Origin: CAYJAZ01 sp964370095
GTDB lineage: Bacteria; Desulfobacterota; Desulfovibrionia; Desulfovibrionales; Desulfovibrionaceae
Assembly: GCA_964370095.1 (NCBI GenBank)
Contig: CAYJHJ010000012.1
Location: forward strand, 1-39,682
Direction: 5' to 3'
Length of the DNA stretch: 39,682 bases
Positions within the stretch are counted from its first letter, which is position 1. The number at the start of each line of letters is the position of its first letter. Under the pieces are notes generated by a model. The model made no database searches. It was not told where the DNA came from and worked only from the letters and a program-made list of their open reading frames with translations. Positions 17,100 to 24,533 of this stretch are shown piece after piece. The translations under genes and the position numbers were made by a program.

Positions 17100-18713
17100 T
17101 TATTTGATTTTGCGTAAAGTATACCATTGTTGAATAATTGAAAATACGTTACTCATAAGCCAGTATAAAACAAGACCTGAGGGGAAGTTCAAAAACATAA
17201 AGGTGAATATAATCGGCATCATAAGCATCATTTTTCTTTGTGTTGGATCGCCCATGGCTGGAGACATGTATTGCTGTAAAAACATTGTTCCACCCATTAC
17301 AATAGGAGTAATGTATAAAGGATCTTTTGCAGAAAGATCAGCTAGCCAAATGATATCTGTGAATGGAAGATAGGTAATAAAGCTTGAATGACGAAGTGCC
17401 AAAGATTGAAGCAATGCTTGGTAAAGTGCAAAGAAAACAGGAATTTGAACAAGAATTGGCAAGCAACCTCCAAGTGGGTTTACGCCATAAGTTCTGTAAA
17501 GCTGCATGGTTTCTTTGCTTAAAGCTTCTCTGTTATCTTTATATTTTTCTTGAATTTCTTTAACCATTGGTTGAATACGTTTCATCTTTTCCATAGAAGT
17601 GAAACTTGATCTGGTCAATGGCCAGAAAGCTAACTTGATTAAGATAGTAAATATAATAATAGCTACACCCCAGTTAGGAATAAAGGAATAAAGAATTTCC
17701 ATAAACCAAACCATTGGACGTGCAATTATATCAAAAAAGCCTAAATTCGTTGATGAAACCAAATTTTGAGGGGTGTCTTCTAAAAGGTGATGGTCTTTAG
17801 GGCCAAACCACCAATTGTTATTCATCGTATAGGCAGTATTTGCTTGAAGCATAATATCATTTTCTTCAAGTGCAACACGCCAAACGCCTTGAACAATGCG
17901 GGCTTTTAGGGTTGCAATGGAATCGCTCACCGGTGCAACTGCCGCTAAGAAATAATTGCTGGCAAGGCCTGCCCATGAAAACACAGCATTGTGCAGATAA
18001 CCTTCTTCTGTAAGGTCGTCAATATTATTTTCTTCTTCTAAATCTTCATCATCATAGACGACTTTCATAGTGTCATAAGAGTTTTCAGGGCTTGCAAGTG
18101 AAGTTGTTGCCAAGGTAAAAGATATTCTTGAAGTTTGCGGAGTTTGTGAAAGAATTTCAATATCTTCTTCAATAAGATAAGTATTGGCTGAGAAAGTAAG
18201 GGAACGGATGAATTGAATTCCGTTTATATCACCCATAAATTTAAGAGTAGCTTTTTCGCCATCATCCAAAGATGTGCTTTGTGCTTCACTTGACCATGAG
18301 CCAATATGCCAAGTCGGTTGGCCTGAATATAAAATACCCATTGGTGAAACTTGGCTTGCTGCCTCGCTTATCATTTCAACAGGTATATCTTCGCCAAGTG
18401 CGGCCGAATATTTTTTTAGTTTGAAGGACTTTAGTATGGCACCGCTTGTATGAAAAACAGCAGTGTATAAAGGAGTATCAATGGTGATTTCTCTACCGTC
18501 TTGAGGAACAAACTGTGAGCTTTGGCTCAATTCTTCTTGAGCTGAAGCATCAAGGTTTGAAGTTTCAAGTTGTGCTTGATCGGCATCTTGGTTGGCAATG
18601 TTTTCTTGTATCTGCGGTGCCGGTGTCCAGCCCATATAGTTTGAAAGTTCAGTCCAACCCAATAAAATAGCAAGGCAAAGTGCCGTAGCAATGAGAACGC
18701 GTTTTGTATCCAT
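17100..18713 (-). CDS. yidC: Membrane protein insertase YidC
   Basis: 537-residue inner-membrane insertase, alone or with SecYEG. A first membrane segment (residues 5-22) precedes a large periplasmic domain (to about 330) typical of Gram-negative YidC. Four to five further segments follow, with FIPNWGVAIIIFTILIKLAF and GCLPILVQIPVFFALYQ in the conserved core. The C-terminal IQQWYTLRKIK is basic. The start has a clear AAGGA site. It lies 77 bases after yidD in the rpmH-rnpA-yidD-yidC-jag order shared by most bacteria. Confidence 0.97.
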   Translation of the reverse strand: MDTKRVLIATALCLAILLGWTELSNYMGWTPAPQIQENIANQDADQAQLETSNLDASAQEELSQSSQFVPQDGREITIDTPLYTAVFHTSGAILKSFKLKKYSAALGEDIPVEMISEAASQVSPMGILYSGQPTWHIGSWSSEAQSTSLDDGEKATLKFMGDINGIQFIRSLTFSANTYLIEEDIEILSQTPQTSRISFTLATTSLASPENSYDTMKVVYDDEDLEEENNIDDLTEEGYLHNAVFSWAGLASNYFLAAVAPVSDSIATLKARIVQGVWRVALEENDIMLQANTAYTMNNNWWFGPKDHHLLEDTPQNLVSSTNLGFFDIIARPMVWFMEILYSFIPNWGVAIIIFTILIKLAFWPLTRSSFTSMEKMKRIQPMVKEIQEKYKDNREALSKETMQLYRTYGVNPLGGCLPILVQIPVFFALYQALLQSLALRHSSFITYLPFTDIIWLADLSAKDPLYITPIVMGGTMFLQQYMSPAMGDPTQRKMMLMMPIIFTFMFLNFPSGLVLYWLMSNVFSIIQQWYTLRKIK

Positions 18714-18790
18714 ACATATTCCTTAATTCATAAGGTTTATGCAGGCAAATGTTTTTTAGCAATAGATAAAACTGTATATATATAAATCTT

Positions 18791-19039
18791 TTATTTGTTG
18801 ATTTTTTTTTCAGGCACAGGGTCAAACCCGCCTTCAAAAAAAGCATTACATCTTAAAAGACGACGTACAGTAAGATATAATCCGCGTAAAATTCCATGCA
18901 ACTCAAAGGCTTCTATAGCGTATGTTGAACAAGAGGGATAATAACGACAGGCATTTGGAAGCATTGGCGAAATACACTTTTTATAAAATTTTATTGGTAA
19001 TACAAAACACTGCTTGACAATAAACCTAAGAGTTTTCAT
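18791..19039 (-). CDS. yidD: Membrane protein insertion efficiency factor YidD
   Basis: 82-residue small membrane-associated protein assisting YidC-dependent insertion. It shows the family core YKKCISPMLPNACRYYPSCS and ends in GGFDPVPEKK, with the three conserved Cys. I chose the ATG at 19039 (MKTLRFIVKQ), which gives the usual length. The frame is open further upstream to 19099, but that would lie inside rnpA. It overlaps the rnpA end by 14 bases, implying coupled translation. Confidence 0.93.
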   Translation of the reverse strand: MKTLRFIVKQCFVLPIKFYKKCISPMLPNACRYYPSCSTYAIEAFELHGILRGLYLTVRRLLRCNAFFEGGFDPVPEKKINK

Positions 19040-19379
19040 GTGATTTTTTAAAAAGTTTGTGCAGTTCTTCTTCAACTTCTTTGTAATTGAAATTTTCAAT
19101 CTTGATATGTTTTTTCGGAATCAGGACTATAGAGGAAAACTGAGGAAGAAAATGCTGATTTAATCTGCAAAATTCGCGTAATAAACGCTTTACTTTATTT
19201 CTGACAACTGCATTTCCTTTTTTCTTGCTAACAGCAAAACCAACTTTGCTTTGTTCTGTTTCTTGACTTGCGATGAATGCAAGAAAATAGCGGGAATGTA
19301 ATTTTTGTCCCTTATCGTAGCAATGGGAAAATTCAGCTCTTTTGAGAAGTCTTTTATTCTTTCCCCAAGTTTTGTCCAT
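19026..19379 (-). CDS. rnpA: Ribonuclease P protein component
   Basis: 117-residue basic protein that binds the RNase P RNA and helps 5' processing of tRNA precursors. Visible family features are RLLKRAEFSHCYDKGQKLHS at the N-terminus and the RNR-type motif KKGNAVVRNKVKRLLREFCR. It follows rpmH by 100 bases, a gap that holds a structured hairpin, and overlaps yidD at its 3' end. Confidence 0.96.
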   Translation of the reverse strand: MDKTWGKNKRLLKRAEFSHCYDKGQKLHSRYFLAFIASQETEQSKVGFAVSKKKGNAVVRNKVKRLLREFCRLNQHFLPQFSSIVLIPKKHIKIENFNYKEVEEELHKLFKKSHENS

Positions 19380-19412
19380 TCTCTAAGCCTTTAATCCAAT
19401 AAATACATATGT

Positions 19413-19457
19413 GCAGCAAAAGATCCTTCACAAAAAGCAAATGAAATCTTATGCTGC
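19413..19457. other. Structured inverted repeat in the rpmH-rnpA spacer
   Basis: GCAGCA (19413-19418) pairs with TGCTGC (19452-19457). Inside it AGAT (19421-19424) pairs with ATCT (19446-19449) and TTCA (19427-19430) with TGAA (19442-19445), giving 14 paired bases in three blocks around an 11-nt loop. No T-run follows on the minus strand, so it looks like a processing or attenuating element rather than a terminator. Confidence 0.5.
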
Positions 19458-19479
19458 CAATAAGTAAAAAAGATTTGTA

Positions 19480-19614
19480 TTAAGCAGATAAGCGTTTACG
19501 CCCTTTTGCACGACGACGAGCTATGATTGCACGGCCGTTTGGTGTGCTCATGCGTTCACGAAAACCATGAGTCCTTTTTCTTCTGATTTTGCTTGGTTGA
19601 TAGGTGCGTTTCAT
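19480..19614 (-). CDS. rpmH: 50S ribosomal protein L34
   Basis: 44-residue, very basic ribosomal protein. It begins MKRTYQPSKIRRKRTHGF and ends RRRAKGRKRLSA, matching L34 throughout. The start has a strong AAGGAG site. It is the first gene of the seven-gene operon that runs to pssA, behind a good promoter. In many bacteria dnaA and the origin lie upstream of rpmH. Here that position holds the VWA-OmpA gene instead. Confidence 0.98.
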   Translation of the reverse strand: MKRTYQPSKIRRKRTHGFRERMSTPNGRAIIARRRAKGRKRLSA

Positions 19615-19701
19615 ATCTAACTCCTTGTTATTCTATGCTTTTTAATAATCTTATTTTTAAAAGTTATTAAGAATTATTCAAAAATCTATAATGAACTTTG
19701 T

Positions 19702-19730
19702 CTTATATACTGACTTTTCATTGACGTCAA
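19702..19730 (-). promoter_or_regulatory. Sigma-70 promoter of the rpmH operon
   Basis: On the minus strand TTGACG (19730-19725), 17 bases, TATAAG (19707-19702): 10 of 12 consensus bases with ideal spacing, about 80 bases upstream of rpmH. Confidence 0.75.
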
Positions 19731-19819
19731 GCTTAATTTTTTGTCCTAAATTTTTTGGAATAATTTATTCTATATAATGTTAAAATTTTTTATTGCCCTA
19801 AATATAAGGAGCATAAAGA

Positions 19820-19858
19820 ATGAAAAAGAAAAAAAATAATTTTGTAAAAAATACTTGA
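19820..19858 (+). CDS. Possible 12-residue leader ORF, MKKKKNNFVKNT
   Basis: A 12-codon ORF with a well-placed AAGGAG site 9 bases upstream of its ATG and a TATAAT about 45 bases before it. Its TGA overlaps the -35 TTGACA of the downstream promoter. It is Lys/Asn-rich, as expected by chance in A-rich DNA, so it may not be a real gene. Confidence 0.25.
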   Translation: MKKKKNNFVKNT

Positions 19859-19881
19859 CAAGTTCAGGTGAAGAATATAAA
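19855..19881 (+). promoter_or_regulatory. Promoter of the VWA-OmpA gene
   Basis: Perfect TTGACA (19855-19860), 15 bases, TATAAA (19876-19881). The spacing is shorter than ideal. A start near 19888 would leave a leader of about 130 bases. Confidence 0.55.
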
Positions 19882-19910
19882 GTCTTGTTTATACAATGAA
19901 ATAAGAAAAT

Positions 19911-19935
19911 AATCTTTTTTAAGATTGTTTTTTTT
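19911..19935 (+). terminator. Weak terminator-like hairpin in the VWA-OmpA leader
   Basis: AATCTT (19911-19916) pairs with AAGATT (19921-19926) across a TTTT loop, followed by G and eight T. The stem is AU-rich and short, so it would at most attenuate transcription or define a short leader RNA. Confidence 0.3.
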
Positions 19936-20019
19936 ACTTGTATGAGTATCCATGGTACTTAAATTATATTCTGACATGGATAAAAAAAATAATGTGTTCA
20001 TAAACTATTGGAGGTTTTT

Positions 20020-21027
20020 ATGAGATTTATTAAGGGTTTACTATTCGTATTTGGTATGATGTTAGTAGCTAGCCCAGCTGTTGAAGCTCGTCAAGCAGTA
20101 AGTGCTCACGAGAAAAGAGCTGACGGTTATGTTTACTTAGTTGACAACTCAGGTTCTATGATGATGGAACACTCATTTGTTGGCGAACAAAAAATTGAAA
20201 TGGCTAAAGAAATTATGATCGAATTGGAACAATTCATTCCAGTTTTAGGTTATAAATCAGCTGTAGCTCTTTTCTCACCTAACGCAGAAGTTCTTGCTCC
20301 TGCTGACAGATCTGAATTACTTACAGTAAATAAAGTTTTAGGCATCAGCAACAAAGCACCTATTTTCGGTCGTCACACAAAAATGGGCGAATCTTTCCCA
20401 GCTTTATCATCAGCAATTAGCTCAGTTGGTTCAAAATCAGTTGTATACTTTATTTCTGATGGTATGGAAACTTTAGGTCAAACACCTGCTCAAGCAGTTG
20501 AAGCTTTATACATGGCTAATCCTAATGCATTAGTTCACGTTATCTCTTTAGCTGATACACCAATGGGTGAAGCAAGACTTATGGAAGTTGCTAAATTGAA
20601 ATCAAATTCAGCTTTCATCGATGGCCGTATTCTTTTAGATTCAGAAAAATTAGCAAAAGAATTTGTTGAAGGTACAATCTACATGACAGCTATTCCTGGT
20701 CAAACAGTTGCTGTTACTGAAGAAGTATTGTTCCAAGTTAACAAATGGGATATCTTAGAAAGAGAAAAAGAAAGCTTGAATGCATTCCTTGACGTTCTTA
20801 AAACTCGCAAAGATTTGAAAGTTTTAGTTGAAGGTTATGCTTCACCTGAAGGTACACTTGCAAGAAACAACATGTTGTCAGAAAACCGTGCTAAAGCTGT
20901 TACAGAATATATGATCAACTATGGCGTAAGCGCTGATCAAATCGTAACTAAAGCTTTCGGCCCAACTGATTACTACCCAACATACCAACTTGATCGTCGT
21001 GTTGACATTTATGTAATTTGGGACTAA
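20020..21027 (+). CDS. Secreted VWA-OmpA fusion protein, probable abundant outer-membrane/periplasmic protein
   Basis: 335-residue protein with a signal peptide (basic RFIK, hydrophobic core, cleavage likely after VEA near residue 24). It is followed by a von Willebrand A domain (about 35-215) and a C-terminal OmpA-like peptidoglycan-binding domain (about 225-335). The metal-binding MIDAS motif is intact as DNSGSM (42-47). The OmpA part keeps LSENRAKAV and LDRRVDIYV, but the position of the diaminopimelate-binding Asp reads Ser (GYASPEG instead of GHTDxxG). The ATG at 20020 has a GGAGG site. An earlier in-frame TTG is part of that site. Its codons (mostly GCT, GGT, GTT, TTA) differ from the GCA- and CTT-rich neighbours, which suggests high expression. 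It is monocistronic with its own promoter and terminator. Its ligand is unknown. Confidence 0.93.
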   Translation: MRFIKGLLFVFGMMLVASPAVEARQAVSAHEKRADGYVYLVDNSGSMMMEHSFVGEQKIEMAKEIMIELEQFIPVLGYKSAVALFSPNAEVLAPADRSELLTVNKVLGISNKAPIFGRHTKMGESFPALSSAISSVGSKSVVYFISDGMETLGQTPAQAVEALYMANPNALVHVISLADTPMGEARLMEVAKLKSNSAFIDGRILLDSEKLAKEFVEGTIYMTAIPGQTVAVTEEVLFQVNKWDILEREKESLNAFLDVLKTRKDLKVLVEGYASPEGTLARNNMLSENRAKAVTEYMINYGVSADQIVTKAFGPTDYYPTYQLDRRVDIYVIWD

Positions 21028-21074
21028 TTCCAAGCTGCATGTAGTCAACAAAACAATAAAGTTTAGTTGATAAT

Positions 21075-21107
21075 AAAGCCGCTCTTCATTGAAGGGCGGC
21101 TTTTTTT
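21075..21107 (+). terminator. Rho-independent terminator of the VWA-OmpA gene
   Basis: AAAGCCGC-t-CTTC pairs with GAAG-g-GCGGCTTT around an ATT loop, with a run of seven T at 21101-21107. Strong intrinsic terminator. Confidence 0.9.
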
Positions 21108-21139
21108 ACATACTATATATGGGGAATAATAAGAAAAAA

Positions 21140-21517
21140 TTAGAATAATTCAATAAAATATAGAACAAAGCGGAAAATCGCAAGGCCTAACACAATGTGG
21201 ATAATAATATACATAAGACTTATAACAAAACCTTCATTTAATAAAAGTTGAGCTTCATGTATCAAGGCAGAAAATGTAGTAAAAGCTCCTAAAAATCCTG
21301 TCATGCAAAGTGTTCTGTAAAGAGCAGGAATTTCGTATTTTAGTGATATTCCATATACAATGGCAAATAAGGCACATCCAATAAGATTAACAATAGTTGT
21401 GCCCCAAAGGTAAGGAAAAACAAAGAATTTATTAAAGAAAAATGTTAACACATAGCGTGCAAGTGTGCCCAGCGCACCAAAAAGCATAAGGAATGATAGT
21501 TGAGGCAGTGTTAGCAT
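21140..21517 (-). CDS. crcB: Fluoride exporter CrcB (Fluc)
   Basis: 125-residue membrane protein of the Fluc fluoride channel family, with four hydrophobic helices. Family motifs are GALGTLARY, GTTIVNLIGC (channel Asn) and GFLGAFTTFSAL. The last reads GA where GG is usual. It is the only crcB in the window, so it would act as a homodimer. It lies 80 bases after uvrA with a GAAGGAA site. No fluoride riboswitch fold is visible in that short space. Confidence 0.93.
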   Translation of the reverse strand: MLTLPQLSFLMLFGALGTLARYVLTFFFNKFFVFPYLWGTTIVNLIGCALFAIVYGISLKYEIPALYRTLCMTGFLGAFTTFSALIHEAQLLLNEGFVISLMYIIIHIVLGLAIFRFVLYFIELF

Positions 21518-21597
21518 AATTTTTCCTTCTCAAAATCCACTTTCAAGTAAATGTATAACTTATGAAATATTATTTACTTTGATAAAAGGATATAATA

Positions 21598-24504
21598 TTA
21601 TTTATTTTTCCTACGTTTAATTCTAATATTTCGTTCCTCTAAGAGGAATTGCCCTGTGATGGAATTTGGATTTTGCTGAAGAAGTTCAGGTGTACCTTCT
21701 GCGAGTATTGTGCCACCATTTTCACCGCCACCCGGACCAAGGTCAATAACATAATCCGAAGCTAGAATAACATCTGTATTATGCTCGATAACAACCACAC
21801 TAGCCCCTTTTTCCACAAGTTTATGAAGAACGGTAACTAATTTTCCCACTTCATGCATGTGAAGGCCGGTTGTAGGTTCATCAAGTATATAGATAGCACC
21901 CGGTAATGAGCGTTTGCCAAGCTCTCTTGAAATTTTAATCCTTTGTGCTTCACCGCCTGAAAGCGTTGTTGCAGGCTGCCCTAAGCGAATATAGTCAAGC
22001 CCCACATCTTCCAAAACAGCTAATTTTCGCTCAAGTGAAGGATAGTTTTCAAAAAAAGCTCTTGCTTCAGCAACAGACATATCCAAAACTTCTGCAATAT
22101 TTTTATCTTTGTAATTCACTTCCAAAGTTTCGTGGTTGAAGCGTTTACCTTTGCATACATCACAAGTTACGAAAATATCAGGCAAAAAGTGCATTTCAAC
22201 ACGAATTTGGCCATCACCTGAGCAAGTTTCGCATCTGCCACCTTTCACGTTAAAGCTAAATCTGCTGGCTGTGTAGCCGCGTTTTTTTGCATCAGTCGTC
22301 ATTGCAAATATTGTTCTGATGTCGTCGAATATCTTTGTATAAGTGGCAGGGTTTGAACGTGGGGTTCTGCCTATGGGAGATTGGTCAATAGCAATTATTT
22401 TTTCAATTTTATCAATGCCTTCTATTGATTTTAAAATTCCCGGTTGATCAACTTTAATACCCTTTGAAAGTGCAAGGTGTTTATAGAGCGTATCATTCAC
22501 CAAGGAAGATTTGCCTGAACCGGAAACACCTGTAACACAAGTAAGAACCCCCAAAGGTATTTTTACATCTATATTTTTGAGATTATTAGTGCTTACTTTT
22601 TTAAGTGTGATATAATTTTCAGGTTCTCTTCTTTCATCTGGCAAAGGAATTGTAAGATCAGCCCTTAAATATTTTGCTGTAAGTGAGTCAGATTTAAGAA
22701 GTTTATCAACAGTGCCTGAAAAAACTAAGTCCCCACCACGAGAGCCGGAACCCGGCCCAAGCTCAAGCACAATATCAGATTCACAAATAGTGGCTTCGTC
22801 ATGCTCTACCACAAGAACAGTATTTCCTCTTTCTTGTAAAGAGCGCAAAGTTTGGATAAGCCTTTGATTATCCCTTGGGTGTAGACCAATAGATGGCTCA
22901 TCTAGAACATAAGTTACACCTACAAGGCCTGAACCAAGCTGTGAAGCAAGGCGTATGCGTTGAGCTTCACCGCCTGAAAGAGTGATCATTGATCTGCCTA
23001 AAGAAATATAGTCAAGTCCTACATTGAGCATGAATATAAGTCTATGATTTAATTCTTTTAATAAAGGTTCTGCTATAAGTTCAAAACGTCCTATAAAAGT
23101 GCGGTTTTGCATCCATTCTAAAGCTTTATCAATAGAAAGAGTGCAGAATTGAAAGATATTCATATTATCGATTTTAACCGATAAAGCTTCAGGGCGAAGG
23201 CGTGCACCTTTACAGGAAGGGCAGTCAACAGAATAGGAATATTTTGTGAGGAGTGAACCCCATGCATCAGATTGATTCATGCGTTCTTCAAGATAAAACA
23301 TCACACCATTCCAGACTTTCAAGGAGATTTCTCTTTCCGGTTCATTTCTATGCATGCTTGGGCGTGAAAAGCCAAAAGAAGTGCGTTTTAATGCACCTGA
23401 ACGAGTTTCACCACCCGGCTCTCCATGAAAAAGTGCTTTCCATGCTTCAGTGCTTAAATCTTTCAATGGAGTATCCACTGTGAATTTATGCCTTTTGCCT
23501 AATGCAACAAGTGCGGGCATAAGTTTTTGCATGGTGCTTGGTTGAGAAAGAGGGGCAAGTGCTCCTTCACGCAAAGAAAGGTTTTTATCGGGTGCTATAA
23601 GTTCAGCATCAAAAGTTACTACCGTTCCAATGCCAGAACATTGAGGGCACCAACCTTGAGGTGAATTGAAGCTCATAAGCTGTGGACTTGGGGCAGGTAA
23701 TGACATATGGCACTTTGGGCAAACAGAAGAAGTTGAAAAGACTAAATCTTCAATAAATTCTTCATCATCAATCACCTTTACAAAAATTCTTCCATCACCG
23801 TAGCGTAAAGCAAGTTCAACTGAGTCTGCCAAACGTGTTCGCATATCAGATTTGATAACAAGCCTATCTACAACAAGATCAATAGTATGTTTTTTGTTTT
23901 TATCAAGTTGCGGAGCATCCTCAATAGTATACACTTCTGCTTCTTCACCTTGAGTTTGTATGCGCACACGCATAAAACCATCGGCCTTAAGTTTTTTCAT
24001 TCTGTCTATATGCGTGCCTTTTTGCAATTGCACTAAAGGAGCAAGAAGTAGAATACGTGAGTTTTCTGGCAATTCCATAATATCTGAAATAATTTCGTCA
24101 GATGCCCTTGCTTCAATAGGAATATCGCATTTTGGGCAATACATTTTGCCCAATCTTGAAAAGAAAACGCGAAGAAAATCATAAACTTCTGTAACAGTTC
24201 CTACTGTAGAACGTGGGTTTCTTGCTGTTGTTTGCTGCTCAAGTGAAATTGCAGGCGAAAGCCCCTCAATGGATTCTACTAAAGGTTTATCCATTTTAGG
24301 AAGAAATTGACGAGCATAAGCAGAAAGTGATTCAACATATCGCCTTTGCCCCTCAGCATAGACAATATCAAAGGCAAGTGTAGATTTGCCCGAACCGGAA
24401 GGACCACATACTGTTACAAGTTTATTTCGTGGAATATCAACATCTATATTTTTTAAATTGTGCTGGCGAGCACCGCGTATTTTTGTAATTTTATGTTCAG
24501 CCAT
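21598..24504 (-). CDS. uvrA: Excinuclease ABC subunit A
   Basis: 968-residue damage-sensing ATPase of nucleotide-excision repair that works with UvrB. It has two ABC modules: Walker A GPSGSGKST near residue 35 and GVSGSGKSS near 660, each with LSGGEAQRI and an LDEP Walker B. Zinc-finger cysteines appear as CPKC pairs and as CETCSGDG...CDVCKGKRF. The sequence is complete and a little longer than the 940 residues of E. coli. It lies 27 bases downstream of the SurA-like gene and is probably co-transcribed with mfd. Its AAGGAG site overlaps the upstream stop and is separated from the ATG by a small hairpin. Confidence 0.97.
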   Translation of the reverse strand: MAEHKITKIRGARQHNLKNIDVDIPRNKLVTVCGPSGSGKSTLAFDIVYAEGQRRYVESLSAYARQFLPKMDKPLVESIEGLSPAISLEQQTTARNPRSTVGTVTEVYDFLRVFFSRLGKMYCPKCDIPIEARASDEIISDIMELPENSRILLLAPLVQLQKGTHIDRMKKLKADGFMRVRIQTQGEEAEVYTIEDAPQLDKNKKHTIDLVVDRLVIKSDMRTRLADSVELALRYGDGRIFVKVIDDEEFIEDLVFSTSSVCPKCHMSLPAPSPQLMSFNSPQGWCPQCSGIGTVVTFDAELIAPDKNLSLREGALAPLSQPSTMQKLMPALVALGKRHKFTVDTPLKDLSTEAWKALFHGEPGGETRSGALKRTSFGFSRPSMHRNEPEREISLKVWNGVMFYLEERMNQSDAWGSLLTKYSYSVDCPSCKGARLRPEALSVKIDNMNIFQFCTLSIDKALEWMQNRTFIGRFELIAEPLLKELNHRLIFMLNVGLDYISLGRSMITLSGGEAQRIRLASQLGSGLVGVTYVLDEPSIGLHPRDNQRLIQTLRSLQERGNTVLVVEHDEATICESDIVLELGPGSGSRGGDLVFSGTVDKLLKSDSLTAKYLRADLTIPLPDERREPENYITLKKVSTNNLKNIDVKIPLGVLTCVTGVSGSGKSSLVNDTLYKHLALSKGIKVDQPGILKSIEGIDKIEKIIAIDQSPIGRTPRSNPATYTKIFDDIRTIFAMTTDAKKRGYTASRFSFNVKGGRCETCSGDGQIRVEMHFLPDIFVTCDVCKGKRFNHETLEVNYKDKNIAEVLDMSVAEARAFFENYPSLERKLAVLEDVGLDYIRLGQPATTLSGGEAQRIKISRELGKRSLPGAIYILDEPTTGLHMHEVGKLVTVLHKLVEKGASVVVIEHNTDVILASDYVIDLGPGGGENGGTILAEGTPELLQQNPNSITGQFLLEERNIRIKRRKNK

Positions 24505-24511
24505 ATGTTTT

Positions 24512-24533
24512 TTGAGAATTACCTCAACTCCTT
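24512..24533 (-). promoter_or_regulatory. uvrA ribosome-binding site with intervening hairpin
   Basis: On the minus strand the surA-like stop merges into AAGGAG (24533-24528). TTGAG-gtaatt-CTCAA (24527-24512) follows, then 7 bases and the ATG. The linear distance from site to start is 23 bases, but folding the hairpin leaves an effective spacing of 7. Confidence 0.5.

Larger units (their letters stand above)
19615..20019. other. 405-bp divergent control region between rpmH and the VWA-OmpA gene
   Basis: It contains the rpmH promoter, a TATAAT (19773-19778) preceded by a palindrome GAATAAtTTATTC (19758-19770), a 12-codon mini-ORF (19820-19858), the VWA-OmpA promoter, and a short terminator-like hairpin (19911-19935) in the leader. 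No DnaA-box cluster was seen, so it does not look like an origin. Confidence 0.6.

Noticed and set aside
18979..19099. Longer YidD start at 19099
   Set aside because: It would overlap rnpA by 74 bases and add residues not found in the family. The ATG at 19039 gives the standard length.
19615..20019. Replication origin next to rpmH
   Set aside because: No dnaA or dnaN gene is adjacent, and no cluster of TTATNCACA boxes was seen in this region.
21518..21597. Possible fluoride riboswitch before crcB
   Set aside because: Only 80 AT-rich bases follow uvrA and none of the conserved GGNGAUGG or GCCGAUGG elements is seen.
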